Shown: positions 17,687-26,135, numbered from the stretch's first letter. The stretch: 64,000 nucleotides of DNA from Alistipes sp. (GCA_017437045.1 JAFSBY010000029.1:62001-126000); one strand, 5' to 3'. Made by a program: numbers and translations. Notes: generated from the sequence alone by a model not told the origin.

Positions 17687-18076
17687 ATGAAAAAACAAAA
17701 AGATCCAGCAAATGCCATTGCTGATAAAAAACAAAAGGAAACAGCAAAGAGGAGCAAGAGTAACGCAATGATGTTCTATTACAGTTACTATATGTACATC
17801 GAAAAGATTGTGCCTAAAAAACAAAGGCGTCAAGCATATGAGATGCTGATGAAATATGCATTTGAAGGAGTTGTTCCCGAAATATCAAAGACTCCTAAAA
17901 GTATCTATGGTTTATATCTTTTAGCGAAGGAACTCATTGACGCTAATAGACGCAATCATAGCCGTTCTGTGGCTCGTTCTGAAACAAAACAGAGAAAAAA
18001 CGACCCGAAAAAGGACGACTTATTGTCCGAAATCGAAGCTGATTTGGCACTTGTTGAGCCACAAGAAAACGCATAA
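17687..18076 (+). CDS. Small basic protein, DUF6291-like
   Basis: 129 residues with a Lys-rich N-terminus, then MFYYSYYMYIEKIVPKKQRR, AYEMLMKYAFEGVVPE and a Lys/Arg-rich tail. The pattern of aromatic residues followed by a short helix resembles phage and element proteins near replication genes (DUF6291-like). That assignment is tentative. It lies 4 bases after the HTH gene and 6 bases before the primase-like gene, so it probably belongs to the element's replication or maintenance module. Confidence 0.55.
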   Translation: MKKQKDPANAIADKKQKETAKRSKSNAMMFYYSYYMYIEKIVPKKQRRQAYEMLMKYAFEGVVPEISKTPKSIYGLYLLAKELIDANRRNHSRSVARSETKQRKNDPKKDDLLSEIEADLALVEPQENA

Positions 18077-18082
18077 TCCACT

Positions 18083-19069
18083 ATGATACAGATAGAAAAG
18101 GTTGCTTTGCGGTCGGGAATAAGAATATTAATAACAAAGCAAAATAAAATGAAAATGCAGAATGTAAATACAAACATAGATGGCAGAATCCCCCAACCAT
18201 TCATCTCTGTATTCGAAAATATGTACGCAAAAGAGCCATATTCAAAAACCTTGCTATGGAAATGGCTTCTTACTACAAAATTTAGGGATGAGGTTACAGA
18301 GTATCGGACTTGTGAAAATATTACAAGCCGAAAATATATGAAGGGGAATATGAGGTGTGTAACTATTAGTGGCGAGTTCTCGACGCGAGGTGTTAGAGGA
18401 CTGATAAAACACAATGGCTATATTTGCATTGATATCGATGGTGAAGAAAATAGCCATATTCGTTGGTCTGAATGGGTCTTGCAAAAAATTAAGTTAGGCG
18501 AGATTTATCCAAGTTTATGTTATGCAGGGCTGTCCATTAGCGGGAAAGGGTTATTCTTAATCTTTCGGATTAAGTATCCATCTCGGCATAAGGAGCATTT
18601 CAATGCTCTAATAGCGGATATTAAAGAATCAACAGGGCTGATTGCTGATAACAAATGTGGCGATGTCGGGCGTTTACGCGTCGCAAGTTATGATGACCTG
18701 ATCTATTTCAACCCGTGGGCAACACCATACGGCAAAATCAAGAAGGAGTTAAAAGCCCCTACGCCAATTCGCGATGCAAAACAGATGGACTACACAGATA
18801 AAAAAGTTTTGGAATTAGTGCGAAAGATTGCGAATAGACGAATTGATATAACCGAATCTTACGCAGATTGGTTTCGATGCGGTCAAGCATTTGCCAATGA
18901 ATATGGCAAAGAAGGGCTGGGGAAATTCCATCTGATTAGTATGTATTCCGATAAATACGATCCGTGGGAATGCGACAGACAATTCAACAGTTGCCTTAAA
19001 TGTTGCAAATTTGTAACAATAAAGACTTTTTTCTACATCTGCAAGAAGCACGGGGTTACTTTCAATTAA
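18083..19069 (+). CDS. BT4734/VirE-N type primase-like protein
   Basis: 328 residues. The N-terminal domain has RGLIKHNGYICIDIDGEEN, YPSLCYAGLSISGKGLFLIF and DNKCGDVGRLRVASYDD, the pattern of the BT4734/VirE N-terminal (archaeo-eukaryotic primase-like) domain. The C-terminus ADWFRCGQAFANEYGKEGL with YICKKHGVTFN looks like a PriCT domain. No helicase part follows. The likely role is in replication of the excised element. An alternative ATG at 18149, after an A-rich stretch typical of this phylum, may be the true start. Confidence 0.75.
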   Translation: MIQIEKVALRSGIRILITKQNKMKMQNVNTNIDGRIPQPFISVFENMYAKEPYSKTLLWKWLLTTKFRDEVTEYRTCENITSRKYMKGNMRCVTISGEFSTRGVRGLIKHNGYICIDIDGEENSHIRWSEWVLQKIKLGEIYPSLCYAGLSISGKGLFLIFRIKYPSRHKEHFNALIADIKESTGLIADNKCGDVGRLRVASYDDLIYFNPWATPYGKIKKELKAPTPIRDAKQMDYTDKKVLELVRKIANRRIDITESYADWFRCGQAFANEYGKEGLGKFHLISMYSDKYDPWECDRQFNSCLKCCKFVTIKTFFYICKKHGVTFN

Positions 19070-19102
19070 GGAAACACGACCTTTGGGTCGTGTTTCCTTT
19101 TT
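19070..19102. terminator. Bidirectional terminator between convergent genes
   Basis: Perfect 12-bp stem GGAAACACGACC/GGTCGTGTTTCC with a 4-base loop and T5 on the plus side. A-rich sequence before it serves the minus-strand transcript less well. It separates the primase-like gene from the TOPRIM gene. Confidence 0.85.
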
Positions 19103-19769
19103 ACTCTAAATACCCTAATGTGCGAAATGCTTGACGAGCTTTTTCTTCAAAAACCTGAAAAGATGGCAGTCGTCTTAATGTTTCTAATTCTAATAAAGCA
19201 CCAAGCTCTTCATATAGATCAGCGATTGCTATCATATTTCGTCTTCGACGCGGGCGTGAACTTTGGGCAATAGTAATGGCTTGCTCTATTGCAAATTTGG
19301 GATCAGCATAATTCTCTGGCGGTCTATGCAACCCCAAATCCTCGTTTCGAACGCCCTTTGCATTTATACGCTCTTTTAATAAATCTTTGTCAGCCATCAT
19401 CCAAGATTCAATCATTTGAATCGGGATAATTGGTATGATATTTTTGCAATATTCCTCCTCTGGGACCTGCGTCAAAACTTCTAAAAATGGATCAATTTTG
19501 TAATCATATACTTCTCTAATGTTCCTTGCATCAGAATCCGCATGAATACACAATATTGAGGCACCATTGTCATTAGCATATTTTGCTGCACTAGTCATTA
19601 CATCAACAAATGCTCCCGATTCCTTTGGTATAGAGAATATGGATTCTATACTGACTTCCGAGCGACAATCGCACGCAATATCAATAAGAAGTCGCTCCAA
19701 TATATCAGGTAAAAAGCGAGAATCCGTAACCCCTTCGGTTACTAATCCCACATATAGTTGTATAGCCAT
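19101..19769 (-). CDS. TOPRIM-like protein (DUF4276 type), partner of the AAA ATPase
   Basis: 222 residues. VGLVTEGVTDSRFLPDIL carries the glutamate (E12) of a TOPRIM first motif, CIHADSDARN the DxD pair (D78, D80), and MIESWMMADKDLL a conserved Glu-Ser-Trp (E121). This is the layout of DUF4276-like TOPRIM proteins found next to OLD-type ATPases, where the TOPRIM domain acts as a nuclease. The C-terminal 60 residues are basic (SSRPRRRRN). It starts 5 bases after the ATPase stop, so the two are one operon. A role in phage defence is inferred from family and context. Confidence 0.78.
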   Translation of the reverse strand: MAIQLYVGLVTEGVTDSRFLPDILERLLIDIACDCRSEVSIESIFSIPKESGAFVDVMTSAAKYANDNGASILCIHADSDARNIREVYDYKIDPFLEVLTQVPEEEYCKNIIPIIPIQMIESWMMADKDLLKERINAKGVRNEDLGLHRPPENYADPKFAIEQAITIAQSSRPRRRRNMIAIADLYEELGALLELETLRRLPSFQVFEEKARQAFRTLGYLE

Positions 19770-19774
19770 AATAA

Positions 19775-21139
19775 TTACGATAAATAGTCCGCCAAATCAA
19801 GTGTTGTAACTTTAACATCTTGGGTACCAAACAAAGATCTACTTGGGGTGTTTGCTACTGGTGTTATGCGCGAACAGCGAATGACTTGTTTTGATCCAGA
19901 TTCTCCAATAATACAAGGTATCATTTTAGACAGCCATACACTTACATTTTTATTGTTCGAATCCTTAGTTAGATGTGCTATAAAATTAGGAGAATGGGTA
20001 TTCACGATCACTTGGCGAAGAATAGGCTGATCGTCCATTATGTCAATTGTCATATCCTCTAATAATTGGATCATCGTTTGAATACGCTGAGGATGTATTC
20101 CATTCTCGGGTTCTTCAAAACAAAGTAATCCGCGATATGTATCATCATATTGCATGATACACAATGCCAATAGTCGCAAAGTGCCTTCGGACAGGACCCT
20201 TGAAGAGAATACTTTATTATCCTTACTTGTTAGTTCAATTACGAACTGCTTATTTACAGTGTCATTTACCACATCTACGCTTGTATATTCTGGCAAGAAC
20301 TTATTTAGCAACCTTGATATGGCTATAATGCTATAATCATCTTTGGCCTTAATTCGATACAATGCAGCAGCGAGATTTTCTCCTTCATGAGAGATATCAT
20401 AACTCAACTTTGCGTCTTGTTTGGTAGGTTGTCGTAGAGCATCTGGGTTAAGTTGCATAAAACGCCAATTCCTCAACTCTTCACGAACTGCAAAAATATG
20501 AGGAAAATCTACGGATTCAATGGAGCTCAGCACCGTTCGCGAAACTTTATTCGCAAAAAATGTTCTTTTATTACCCTGTGTCCCATCTTGACGTACCGTA
20601 ATAACCTTAACACCTTGATCAATATCAGTTTGTATAAACGGAGTTTTGGTTCCTCCGCTTTTTAACACTTTCCAGATTTGTTTTTTATCCGGCTTTGATC
20701 CTATATAATATTTAGTCCATTGATCAGAATCCATCGAAATCTTAGACAATTGCTCTCGTTCAAGAATTAGTGTTTCGAAACCCTGTGGGTCCTTACCTAA
20801 ACTAATTTCAAGTTCATATCTCAATCTTGGGCAATTAAGTTCTGCAACCCTACCCCAATTATCTTTCACGGTGCGTTCAAGAAGAAGCTCTACGGCAAAA
20901 GACATTCTATCGCAATGAGTATCATTGTCAAGCAATGTAAATTGTTCAGCGATAGTTCCTCGTCTTTCGGGGAAAGCTGTCCTAAGATCGTAATCCGCAC
21001 AACGAGACAACAATTCCAAAGCATCAAACAAATTACTTTTGCCTGATGCATTTTTACCCGCAATGACTGTAAATGGAGAGAACTCTATAGTGAAATCTCT
21101 GAATGACTTGAAACCTGTTATTTCCAATTTTGTGATCAT
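19775..21139 (-). CDS. AAA (OLD-like/SMC-type) ATPase of a two-gene defence-like pair
   Basis: 454 residues from the ATG MITKLEITGFKSF, with AAAGGA upstream. An in-frame TTG 21 bases earlier is less likely. Walker A is GKNASGKS (28-35). The ABC-like signature is VLSEGTLRLLAL (about 315), Walker B is LLCFEEPENGIHP (about 338-350), and a histidine switch NTHSPNF lies near 382. This is the AAA_15/AAA_21 group typical of OLD-family and PARIS-like systems, in which an ATPase dimer senses a trigger and activates a TOPRIM effector. Here the effector is a separate gene 5 bases downstream. Confidence 0.85.
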   Translation of the reverse strand: MITKLEITGFKSFRDFTIEFSPFTVIAGKNASGKSNLFDALELLSRCADYDLRTAFPERRGTIAEQFTLLDNDTHCDRMSFAVELLLERTVKDNWGRVAELNCPRLRYELEISLGKDPQGFETLILEREQLSKISMDSDQWTKYYIGSKPDKKQIWKVLKSGGTKTPFIQTDIDQGVKVITVRQDGTQGNKRTFFANKVSRTVLSSIESVDFPHIFAVREELRNWRFMQLNPDALRQPTKQDAKLSYDISHEGENLAAALYRIKAKDDYSIIAISRLLNKFLPEYTSVDVVNDTVNKQFVIELTSKDNKVFSSRVLSEGTLRLLALCIMQYDDTYRGLLCFEEPENGIHPQRIQTMIQLLEDMTIDIMDDQPILRQVIVNTHSPNFIAHLTKDSNNKNVSVWLSKMIPCIIGESGSKQVIRCSRITPVANTPSRSLFGTQDVKVTTLDLADYLS

Positions 21140-21165
21140 ATGCGTATCCTTTAACTTCAATTACA

Positions 21166-21195
21166 CAAAAATAATAAAATTATATTAACAAACAA
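21166..21195 (-). promoter_or_regulatory. Promoter of the ATPase/TOPRIM operon
   Basis: TATTTTTG (21166-21173) and TTG (21193-21195), 19-base spacing on the minus strand. Leader about 20 bases. Confidence 0.7.
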
Positions 21196-21563
21196 TCACA
21201 AGACCCCAAAAGAGTGTTGTCAATTGCGAAAAAGTTTCTAACTTTGTAGTGTCGCGTAAGCGGCGTACATAGTTGATGAAAGTGTTTTCGCTTTTATCCT
21301 TAGTGGTAAAATCTGACAGTTTTCCAGAAACGAGGGTAACGACAACACTCATCATCTGTATTGGTATGCGATTCAAAGTCATATCATATACAGGTGTGGG
21401 GTCTTGTAATCGTTTATTCGTTTCGGGTTTTGTCAGAGCCTACCACTAAATAGACGGAACTGCTCCACACTTTCTTTTTGTACTTACCCGACCGACACCC
21501 ACCATCAAGGAGCAGAATGGTAATTTGATTTGGCAAAGAATGTTAAACCAAAATCATATTACT
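21196..21563. other. Intergenic stretch with inverted repeats
   Basis: No gene is assigned. It holds ACAAGACCCCA (21198-21208) and GAGTGTTGTC (21212-21221), each with a reverse-complement copy further right (21397-21407 and 21341-21350). A 65-codon minus-strand frame (21185-21382) runs through it, but it shows no recognisable family. Confidence 0.5.
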
Positions 21564-21911
21564 ATGGCAACAAACCGACCTACAAGAACTACCGCCTATA
21601 CCATTATGGGCGAGATTGGCAACGAAACATTGTTTAATTTCATTCACACTGTATTACCTGCTCGTGAGTTTACCTCGCATGATTTCACAATGCTCTTTCC
21701 AGTTCATTTCCCGAATGAGTATGAACGGATGTTGGATGCATATGTCGAGTACGGGGAAATACCGTATCGCAATCAAAAGATTACAAAGGCAATAGGTAAA
21801 TACCTCGGTAATCATCGACAAAGTTTGCATATCGATAACATCGGCAAAGCAAGGTCAAAGAACATCAACGGAACTGTTTCATCAGCCTCTATATGGCGTA
21901 AAACTTTATGA
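21564..21911 (+). CDS. Unknown protein, first gene of the cargo operon
   Basis: 115 residues from MATNRPTRTTAY. The chain has ETLFNFIHTVLPAREFTSHD, YERMLDAYVEYGEIPYRNQK and a C-terminal SKNINGTVSSASIWRKTL. Alternating helices and the late basic strand could be a winged-helix fold, but this is only an impression. Its stop overlaps the start of the MORN gene by 4 bases, so they are translationally coupled. Not recognised; possibly the regulator of the operon. Confidence 0.6.
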   Translation: MATNRPTRTTAYTIMGEIGNETLFNFIHTVLPAREFTSHDFTMLFPVHFPNEYERMLDAYVEYGEIPYRNQKITKAIGKYLGNHRQSLHIDNIGKARSKNINGTVSSASIWRKTL

Positions 21912-23545
21912 TTATGAAGAAATTTGTAGTTGTATCGGTATTTGTTGCGGGCATAATATCAACATCTTTCTCGCAATCACGGCAGTCATCCATAAGCCGC
22001 ATGCTCACTCAAATGGCAACTTCTGTCCAAGTTGATGGGAAAGGAACGATAAAATATGCTAATGGCGACAAATATGTCGGAGAGTATATCAAAACAAAGA
22101 CTCACCCGACAATGAAGCGAATGCCCCACGGGAAAGGCGTAAAAACTTGCATGAACGGTGATAGAATGGATGGTGAATGGCGTTCCAATCAATTTGTTTA
22201 CGGCATTTGGCAATTTGCCAATGGCGACCTATTTGAAGGTTCTTGTAACAACAATTATCCCCAGCGAGGCACATACACTTTTGTTGCCAAAGGCACACTT
22301 CAAATCAATAATATGCAATGGACATATCCCGCCAATACGCAGTTTCGAGGTGATTTTGCCCTTGGCGTACCCGAATCGGGTGAATATAATAAACCATTAA
22401 TATCCGAGGAAGGACACATATACACGGGCAAACTACTGAAAAAGGAGTTTGACAATGGTGTGATGCAATTTCCTAATGGAGATATATTCAAAGGGAGCTT
22501 CGTGCGAAATAAATGCTACATAGGTGATTACAAATATGCATCAGACACAACAATCAAAGGAGATGGATATCATTGGATTATTCCAGCAGGTTGTACATTT
22601 ACGGGAACTGTGACTACCTTAACAGGCTGTGTGGATAAAATCATTCGTGATAATGAAGGGAATCAATATCTTGGAAATCTAAAACATGGAAAACCTCACG
22701 GTCAAGGTTCAATGACTTATGCGAATGGACAAGTAGAAAAAGGCGAATGGGTTGACGGAATGTCACCGACTAAATACCAAGAATATTTAGCCGAGCAGGA
22801 AGCCGAACGGCAGCGCAAAGAGGCAGAGCAAAAGCGAAAACAAGAGCTCTATGATGCCAAGTGCCTGAAAATGTTTGAGGAGCATCTGGCATCTAAAAGC
22901 GAAAAGGACAACGACTGCAATATCTGGTTATCTCGGGAGAACGAGGAAATACATCGAGGTGGACTACTCAAATTATGTCAACTATTAAATGGAAGAGATC
23001 TTAAATGGGGTAATGTTCCATATGCTCGTAATATAACAGCAACCATGGATACAGAGAAGCATATAACCATAAGTTATCAAGATGCTAAAACCGGCAAACA
23101 ATGCACAGGAAGAATTGAAAGTCAAATCTCCCTCGAAAGGTATAAACCTGAAATAAACATACCGTATCCTGCTGAATATCCTATAGAATTATATGAACAT
23201 AAATATTTATGTGGTTTGGATGGATCTATTTGTGTTTATGAAATTTGCGATATTGATAAAATAGAGCACCAAAAACAGGTGGCTATAGCCAAAGCTGAAA
23301 GATGGGTACGAAATTATTGGATTCGTAAATTTGGGCAATCGTATGGCTCTGCTGTTATCAATCGGCAGGTTAAACTGGGGATGACTATCGAAATGATACA
23401 AGCCATTCACGAGAACAAAGGTCATATTAGGCGTTATATATCACAAAACGGAGAGGTGATTACCCTTACATTTAGTAGCGGTTGGCTAAGTGGTACAGAG
23501 TACACTTTTATCAATGGTCGTTTGAGAGAATACACTTCATATTAA
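21908..23545 (+). CDS. Exported MORN-repeat protein with a BamE-like C-terminal domain
   Basis: 545 residues with a signal peptide (VVSVFVAGIISTSFSQ). At least four MORN-type units follow, for example GTIKYANGDKYVGEY, IWQFANGDLFEGSC, MQFPNGDIFKGSF and SMTYANGQVEKGEW. A charged coiled coil (EYLAEQEAERQRKEAEQKRK) comes next. The end has VKLGMTIEMIQAIHENKG with YTFINGRLREYTSY, the outline of a SmpA/OmlA (BamE) fold. MORN repeats usually bind lipids or proteins at membranes. A cell-envelope role is likely; the specific function is unknown. Confidence 0.78.
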   Translation: MIMKKFVVVSVFVAGIISTSFSQSRQSSISRMLTQMATSVQVDGKGTIKYANGDKYVGEYIKTKTHPTMKRMPHGKGVKTCMNGDRMDGEWRSNQFVYGIWQFANGDLFEGSCNNNYPQRGTYTFVAKGTLQINNMQWTYPANTQFRGDFALGVPESGEYNKPLISEEGHIYTGKLLKKEFDNGVMQFPNGDIFKGSFVRNKCYIGDYKYASDTTIKGDGYHWIIPAGCTFTGTVTTLTGCVDKIIRDNEGNQYLGNLKHGKPHGQGSMTYANGQVEKGEWVDGMSPTKYQEYLAEQEAERQRKEAEQKRKQELYDAKCLKMFEEHLASKSEKDNDCNIWLSRENEEIHRGGLLKLCQLLNGRDLKWGNVPYARNITATMDTEKHITISYQDAKTGKQCTGRIESQISLERYKPEINIPYPAEYPIELYEHKYLCGLDGSICVYEICDIDKIEHQKQVAIAKAERWVRNYWIRKFGQSYGSAVINRQVKLGMTIEMIQAIHENKGHIRRYISQNGEVITLTFSSGWLSGTEYTFINGRLREYTSY

Positions 23546-23552
23546 TCAGTCT

Positions 23553-24626
23553 ATGAAAAAGCTATTCATTACGCTATTGGTAGTGGGTGTTGCATCGTTT
23601 GCGGGTTATACTCTTCTTTCGGGAGAGCATAACTCTTCCGATAATATCGTACCTGAAACAACACAAGCCGAGGTGTTGCATCGCGAAATAGCACCTGAAA
23701 CAATTCCTCCATTCAAAGGACATCGTTTGCAAACATTGATAGATTTCAGCCATGAGTTAAACGCGATTCTTTTCAATAGAGAACTTACCGCCGAGCGTCG
23801 AGCAGAATTGTTGGTAGCCAAAGGGGCTCCGATGAGTGTTGATAATTTGGTTGCTATGGTTCACGATTCCGATTACGCCTATTATGAACGATGCGACGGA
23901 CCTTGCTTCGATGCGATTCAAGACACTATCATTCGTTCCTATACCGACGAGATTTTATCCGATTATTGGTATTATACAGAAGGCGCTGATTCGGTATTGA
24001 TGTTTGATATGGAGGCCTTTCGACGAGATTACCCACATATCTTTGCATCAACAGAGATGTCTAAGCCCAATGTAGATAATGCTAATGTACTCCAAGAACT
24101 GCAAAAAGAAGTGGAACAGTTCATTGCTGAATCTGCTATATTGCCCTCTTATGACGGGCGTTACACGGCGCAACTCATTTGCACCATTCACCCCAATATT
24201 GAAACATTGGTTGCCAAAGGCATTACGAATTTTGAAGGTGAAACGCGATTCAAATATGGTGTAAGATTATTTGATAAACAAACTGATACAACACTCGACC
24301 TATTTAATACGCTATATCAAAACGGAGACCAAATTGATGTAATACAATGGGGACTGGACTCGAATACGCTCTATTACGACAATGGCCATAGTTCGGGACC
24401 GAGTTGGGGTGTATATGGATATGATATTGCTCACAACGAAGTCGTAATGATTAGTAGCGGATTCCTGCAACAAACCATTAAAGAAGGAAAATTTAAGGGG
24501 TGTGTCGAAGTTATCACCTCGTATTATGCCAAAGAGGGCGGATGCTACTGGTACAAGGCTGCCATTTCACCCGATGGCAAGGAGAAGGCGCGATTAACCG
24601 AGCCATCAATGGATTTTCCTGAATAG
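23553..24626 (+). CDS. Exported protein of unknown function
   Basis: 357 residues, 7 bases after the MORN gene. The N-terminus MKKLFITLLVVGVASFAGYT is a signal peptide or membrane anchor without a lipobox cysteine. The middle is acidic and helical. The last third has a beta-propeller-like look (IDVIQWGLDSNTLYYDNGH, WGVYGYDIAHNEVVMIS) with pairs of cysteines. No family recognised. Operon position next to a MORN protein suggests they work together in the envelope. Confidence 0.65.
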   Translation: MKKLFITLLVVGVASFAGYTLLSGEHNSSDNIVPETTQAEVLHREIAPETIPPFKGHRLQTLIDFSHELNAILFNRELTAERRAELLVAKGAPMSVDNLVAMVHDSDYAYYERCDGPCFDAIQDTIIRSYTDEILSDYWYYTEGADSVLMFDMEAFRRDYPHIFASTEMSKPNVDNANVLQELQKEVEQFIAESAILPSYDGRYTAQLICTIHPNIETLVAKGITNFEGETRFKYGVRLFDKQTDTTLDLFNTLYQNGDQIDVIQWGLDSNTLYYDNGHSSGPSWGVYGYDIAHNEVVMISSGFLQQTIKEGKFKGCVEVITSYYAKEGGCYWYKAAISPDGKEKARLTEPSMDFPE

Positions 24627-24669
24627 CAACATATCAATCTTACAAACTTTAACTTAAAACTTTTATATT

Positions 24670-24903
24670 ATGCTGTACATCACAATTCTATTATTTGTAT
24701 TCTTATTTCTAATATCGTACTATGTCGAATATCGATACGGTATTATGGTAGATTCATTAGGGGGCACCAAACCATTATCAAAAAGAGGCATCTTTGATAA
24801 TATGCTATGGGCTGGGCTGAAGACCTTTGGATATTGGTTTATATTTGCAATCCTTTATGTCATAATCTGTGTCATATTATGGGGATCAACTGAACTCAAC
24901 TGA
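24670..24903 (+). CDS. N-terminal fragment of a split membrane protein
   Basis: 77 residues with two transmembrane helices (ITILLFVFLFLISYYVEY and YWFIFAILYVIICVILW). It ends GSTELN at a stop created by a tandem 10-base duplication (24891-24900 and 24901-24910). With one copy removed, the frame continues as GSTELNLDFY straight into the next reading frame. It is probably the first part of one 240-250-residue membrane protein rather than a separate gene. Confidence 0.55.
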   Translation: MLYITILLFVFLFLISYYVEYRYGIMVDSLGGTKPLSKRGIFDNMLWAGLKTFGYWFIFAILYVIICVILWGSTELN

Positions 24904-25429
24904 ACTCAACCTTGATTTTTATACCAAACATACAAAAACGATAGACTGTATTGTATTGGTTTTCATGATTTGGGTGATTTGGAAACTACGCTTAAAAACA
25001 TTAGCACAACGCATGGCTGAATATGACTCATTTTACACCGTAAAGCGTTCTCGTGCAATGTTAATTTGCTGTGTATTATTAGTATCCGTACCATATCTTG
25101 TAATGAGCAACTTCGGTGATCCCATATTTCAATTAGAAGATGTCACCATAAAGCCTACGCAATATTCGGGAAATGATACAATCTTTTCACAAATTTTGCA
25201 AGAAGTAGCAAATGCCGATGGGCATATTCTCTCCACAAAGGCATCAATTCAAGAAGATTTCCGTAATCTATATCGAGATTTACGAAACATATTAGTTGCT
25301 GGCATCACTATTTCAACATTTTTACTTGGACTTATAATAATGTACTTTACTCGCAATCACGATGTCCAAAAGCTAACATCTATTGATAAAAACAATGAAT
25401 CAAATACGGATGCAACAAGAGATAATTGA
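24869..25429 (+). CDS. C-terminal part of the split membrane protein
   Basis: An open frame from a GTG at 24869; the first in-frame ATG comes only at 24965, inside a predicted helix. It has transmembrane helices at TIDCIVLVFMIWVIWKL, AMLICCVLLVSVPYLVM and ILVAGITISTFLLGLIIMYF, the last two flanking an extracytoplasmic loop (about 85-145). No family is recognised. The lack of a convincing own start supports a frameshifted single gene with the preceding frame. Its end overlaps the next gene's start. Confidence 0.55.
   Translation: MSYYGDQLNSTELNLDFYTKHTKTIDCIVLVFMIWVIWKLRLKTLAQRMAEYDSFYTVKRSRAMLICCVLLVSVPYLVMSNFGDPIFQLEDVTIKPTQYSGNDTIFSQILQEVANADGHILSTKASIQEDFRNLYRDLRNILVAGITISTFLLGLIIMYFTRNHDVQKLTSIDKNNESNTDATRDN
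24891..24910 (+). repeat. 10-base tandem duplication that breaks a reading frame
   Basis: TGAACTCAAC occurs twice in direct succession, with CAAC before it. Removing one unit restores a continuous frame across 24670-25429. Confidence 0.85.
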
Positions 25430-25772
25430 AACCTTTAATCAGTATTGCAAAAATGTAATATGTATTAACCTAAACGATATAAAAAGTGTCTTGCAACAAA
25501 ATGAGCACCCATTGCTGATTAGGATACATGATGATGTAACCAACATCACACCCCGATTGCAAGCAGAAATGGCAAAGGTGAATCCCGATAAAGCGAGTAA
25601 GGCCGTTCTGCGAATTGGGTATAGTGCAGATGTTGAGGTGCAGTTTGAAGAGGTGCAGCATATTCTGCGTGTCATCAACGATGCGTTACCGAACGCGAAC
25701 CTCATTTGGGGATATGGCATTGACAACAAATTACCCGATGGGCATTGCTCGATTCTGATGTTGATTGGATAA
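25395..25772 (+). CDS. Stand-alone protein resembling the FtsZ C-terminal domain
   Basis: 125 residues from MNQIRMQQ, overlapping the preceding stop by 35 bases. The last 60 residues, AVLRIGYSADVEVQFEEVQH and NANLIWGYGIDNKL followed by CSILMLIG, follow the pattern of the FtsZ C-terminal domain. In that domain a strand, an 'LxEV' helix and 'ANIIFGxxIDExL...VTVIATG' appear in this order. The GTPase domain is absent and the first 65 residues are unrelated. The similarity is a pattern match by eye. If right, it could bind tubulin-like proteins or simply reuse the fold. Confidence 0.55.
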   Translation: MNQIRMQQEIIETFNQYCKNVICINLNDIKSVLQQNEHPLLIRIHDDVTNITPRLQAEMAKVNPDKASKAVLRIGYSADVEVQFEEVQHILRVINDALPNANLIWGYGIDNKLPDGHCSILMLIG

Positions 25773-25787
25773 TTCAGATTCTATTTG

Positions 25788-25820
25788 CGACCTGCCAAAA
25801 TCATTGGCGGGTCGTTTTGT
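25788..25820 (+). terminator. Terminator of the cargo operon
   Basis: Stem CGACCTGCCAA/TTGGCGGGTCG (one G-T pair) with a 5-base loop and TTTTGTT, 15 bases after the last cargo gene. Confidence 0.85.
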
Positions 25821-26053
25821 TAGATGGCAGTAGGAGAATTTTAAGGACGATTAGAGGCGATGTAGTCAGAAACTCAATAAAATTCATTAACCCTCTATTT
25901 TGTGCCACTGTATAGGGGCTCCACAAAGACCTATAAAAGGGAGTGGCTACTCCATTGACCGAAACTCATTCGTATAGGATATTGGTTGCGGTTGTTATCA
26001 TATCCACTCATAGTTGTAACCCGCATCAACATCATTTATGCGCCTTGGCTGCC

Positions 26054-26085
26054 CGACCTGTCGCAAATTGCGGCAGGTCGATTTT
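26054..26085. repeat. Strong hairpin near attR
   Basis: About 12 bp of stem (CGACCTGTCGCA with TGCGGCAGGTCG) around a 3-base loop, followed by ATTTTAT. The arm CGACCTG repeats that of the cargo terminator 266 bases to the left. It may stop transcription toward the tRNA. Confidence 0.6.
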
Positions 26086-26135
26086 ATCCACTGATACACA
26101 TTTAGATAGCCACAAAATCGAATAGCGACCATTCG

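Noticed and set aside
21185..21382. 65-codon minus-strand frame upstream of the ATPase
   Set aside because: No family is recognised, it lies within inverted repeats and its 3' end covers the ATPase promoter. Kept only as a note.
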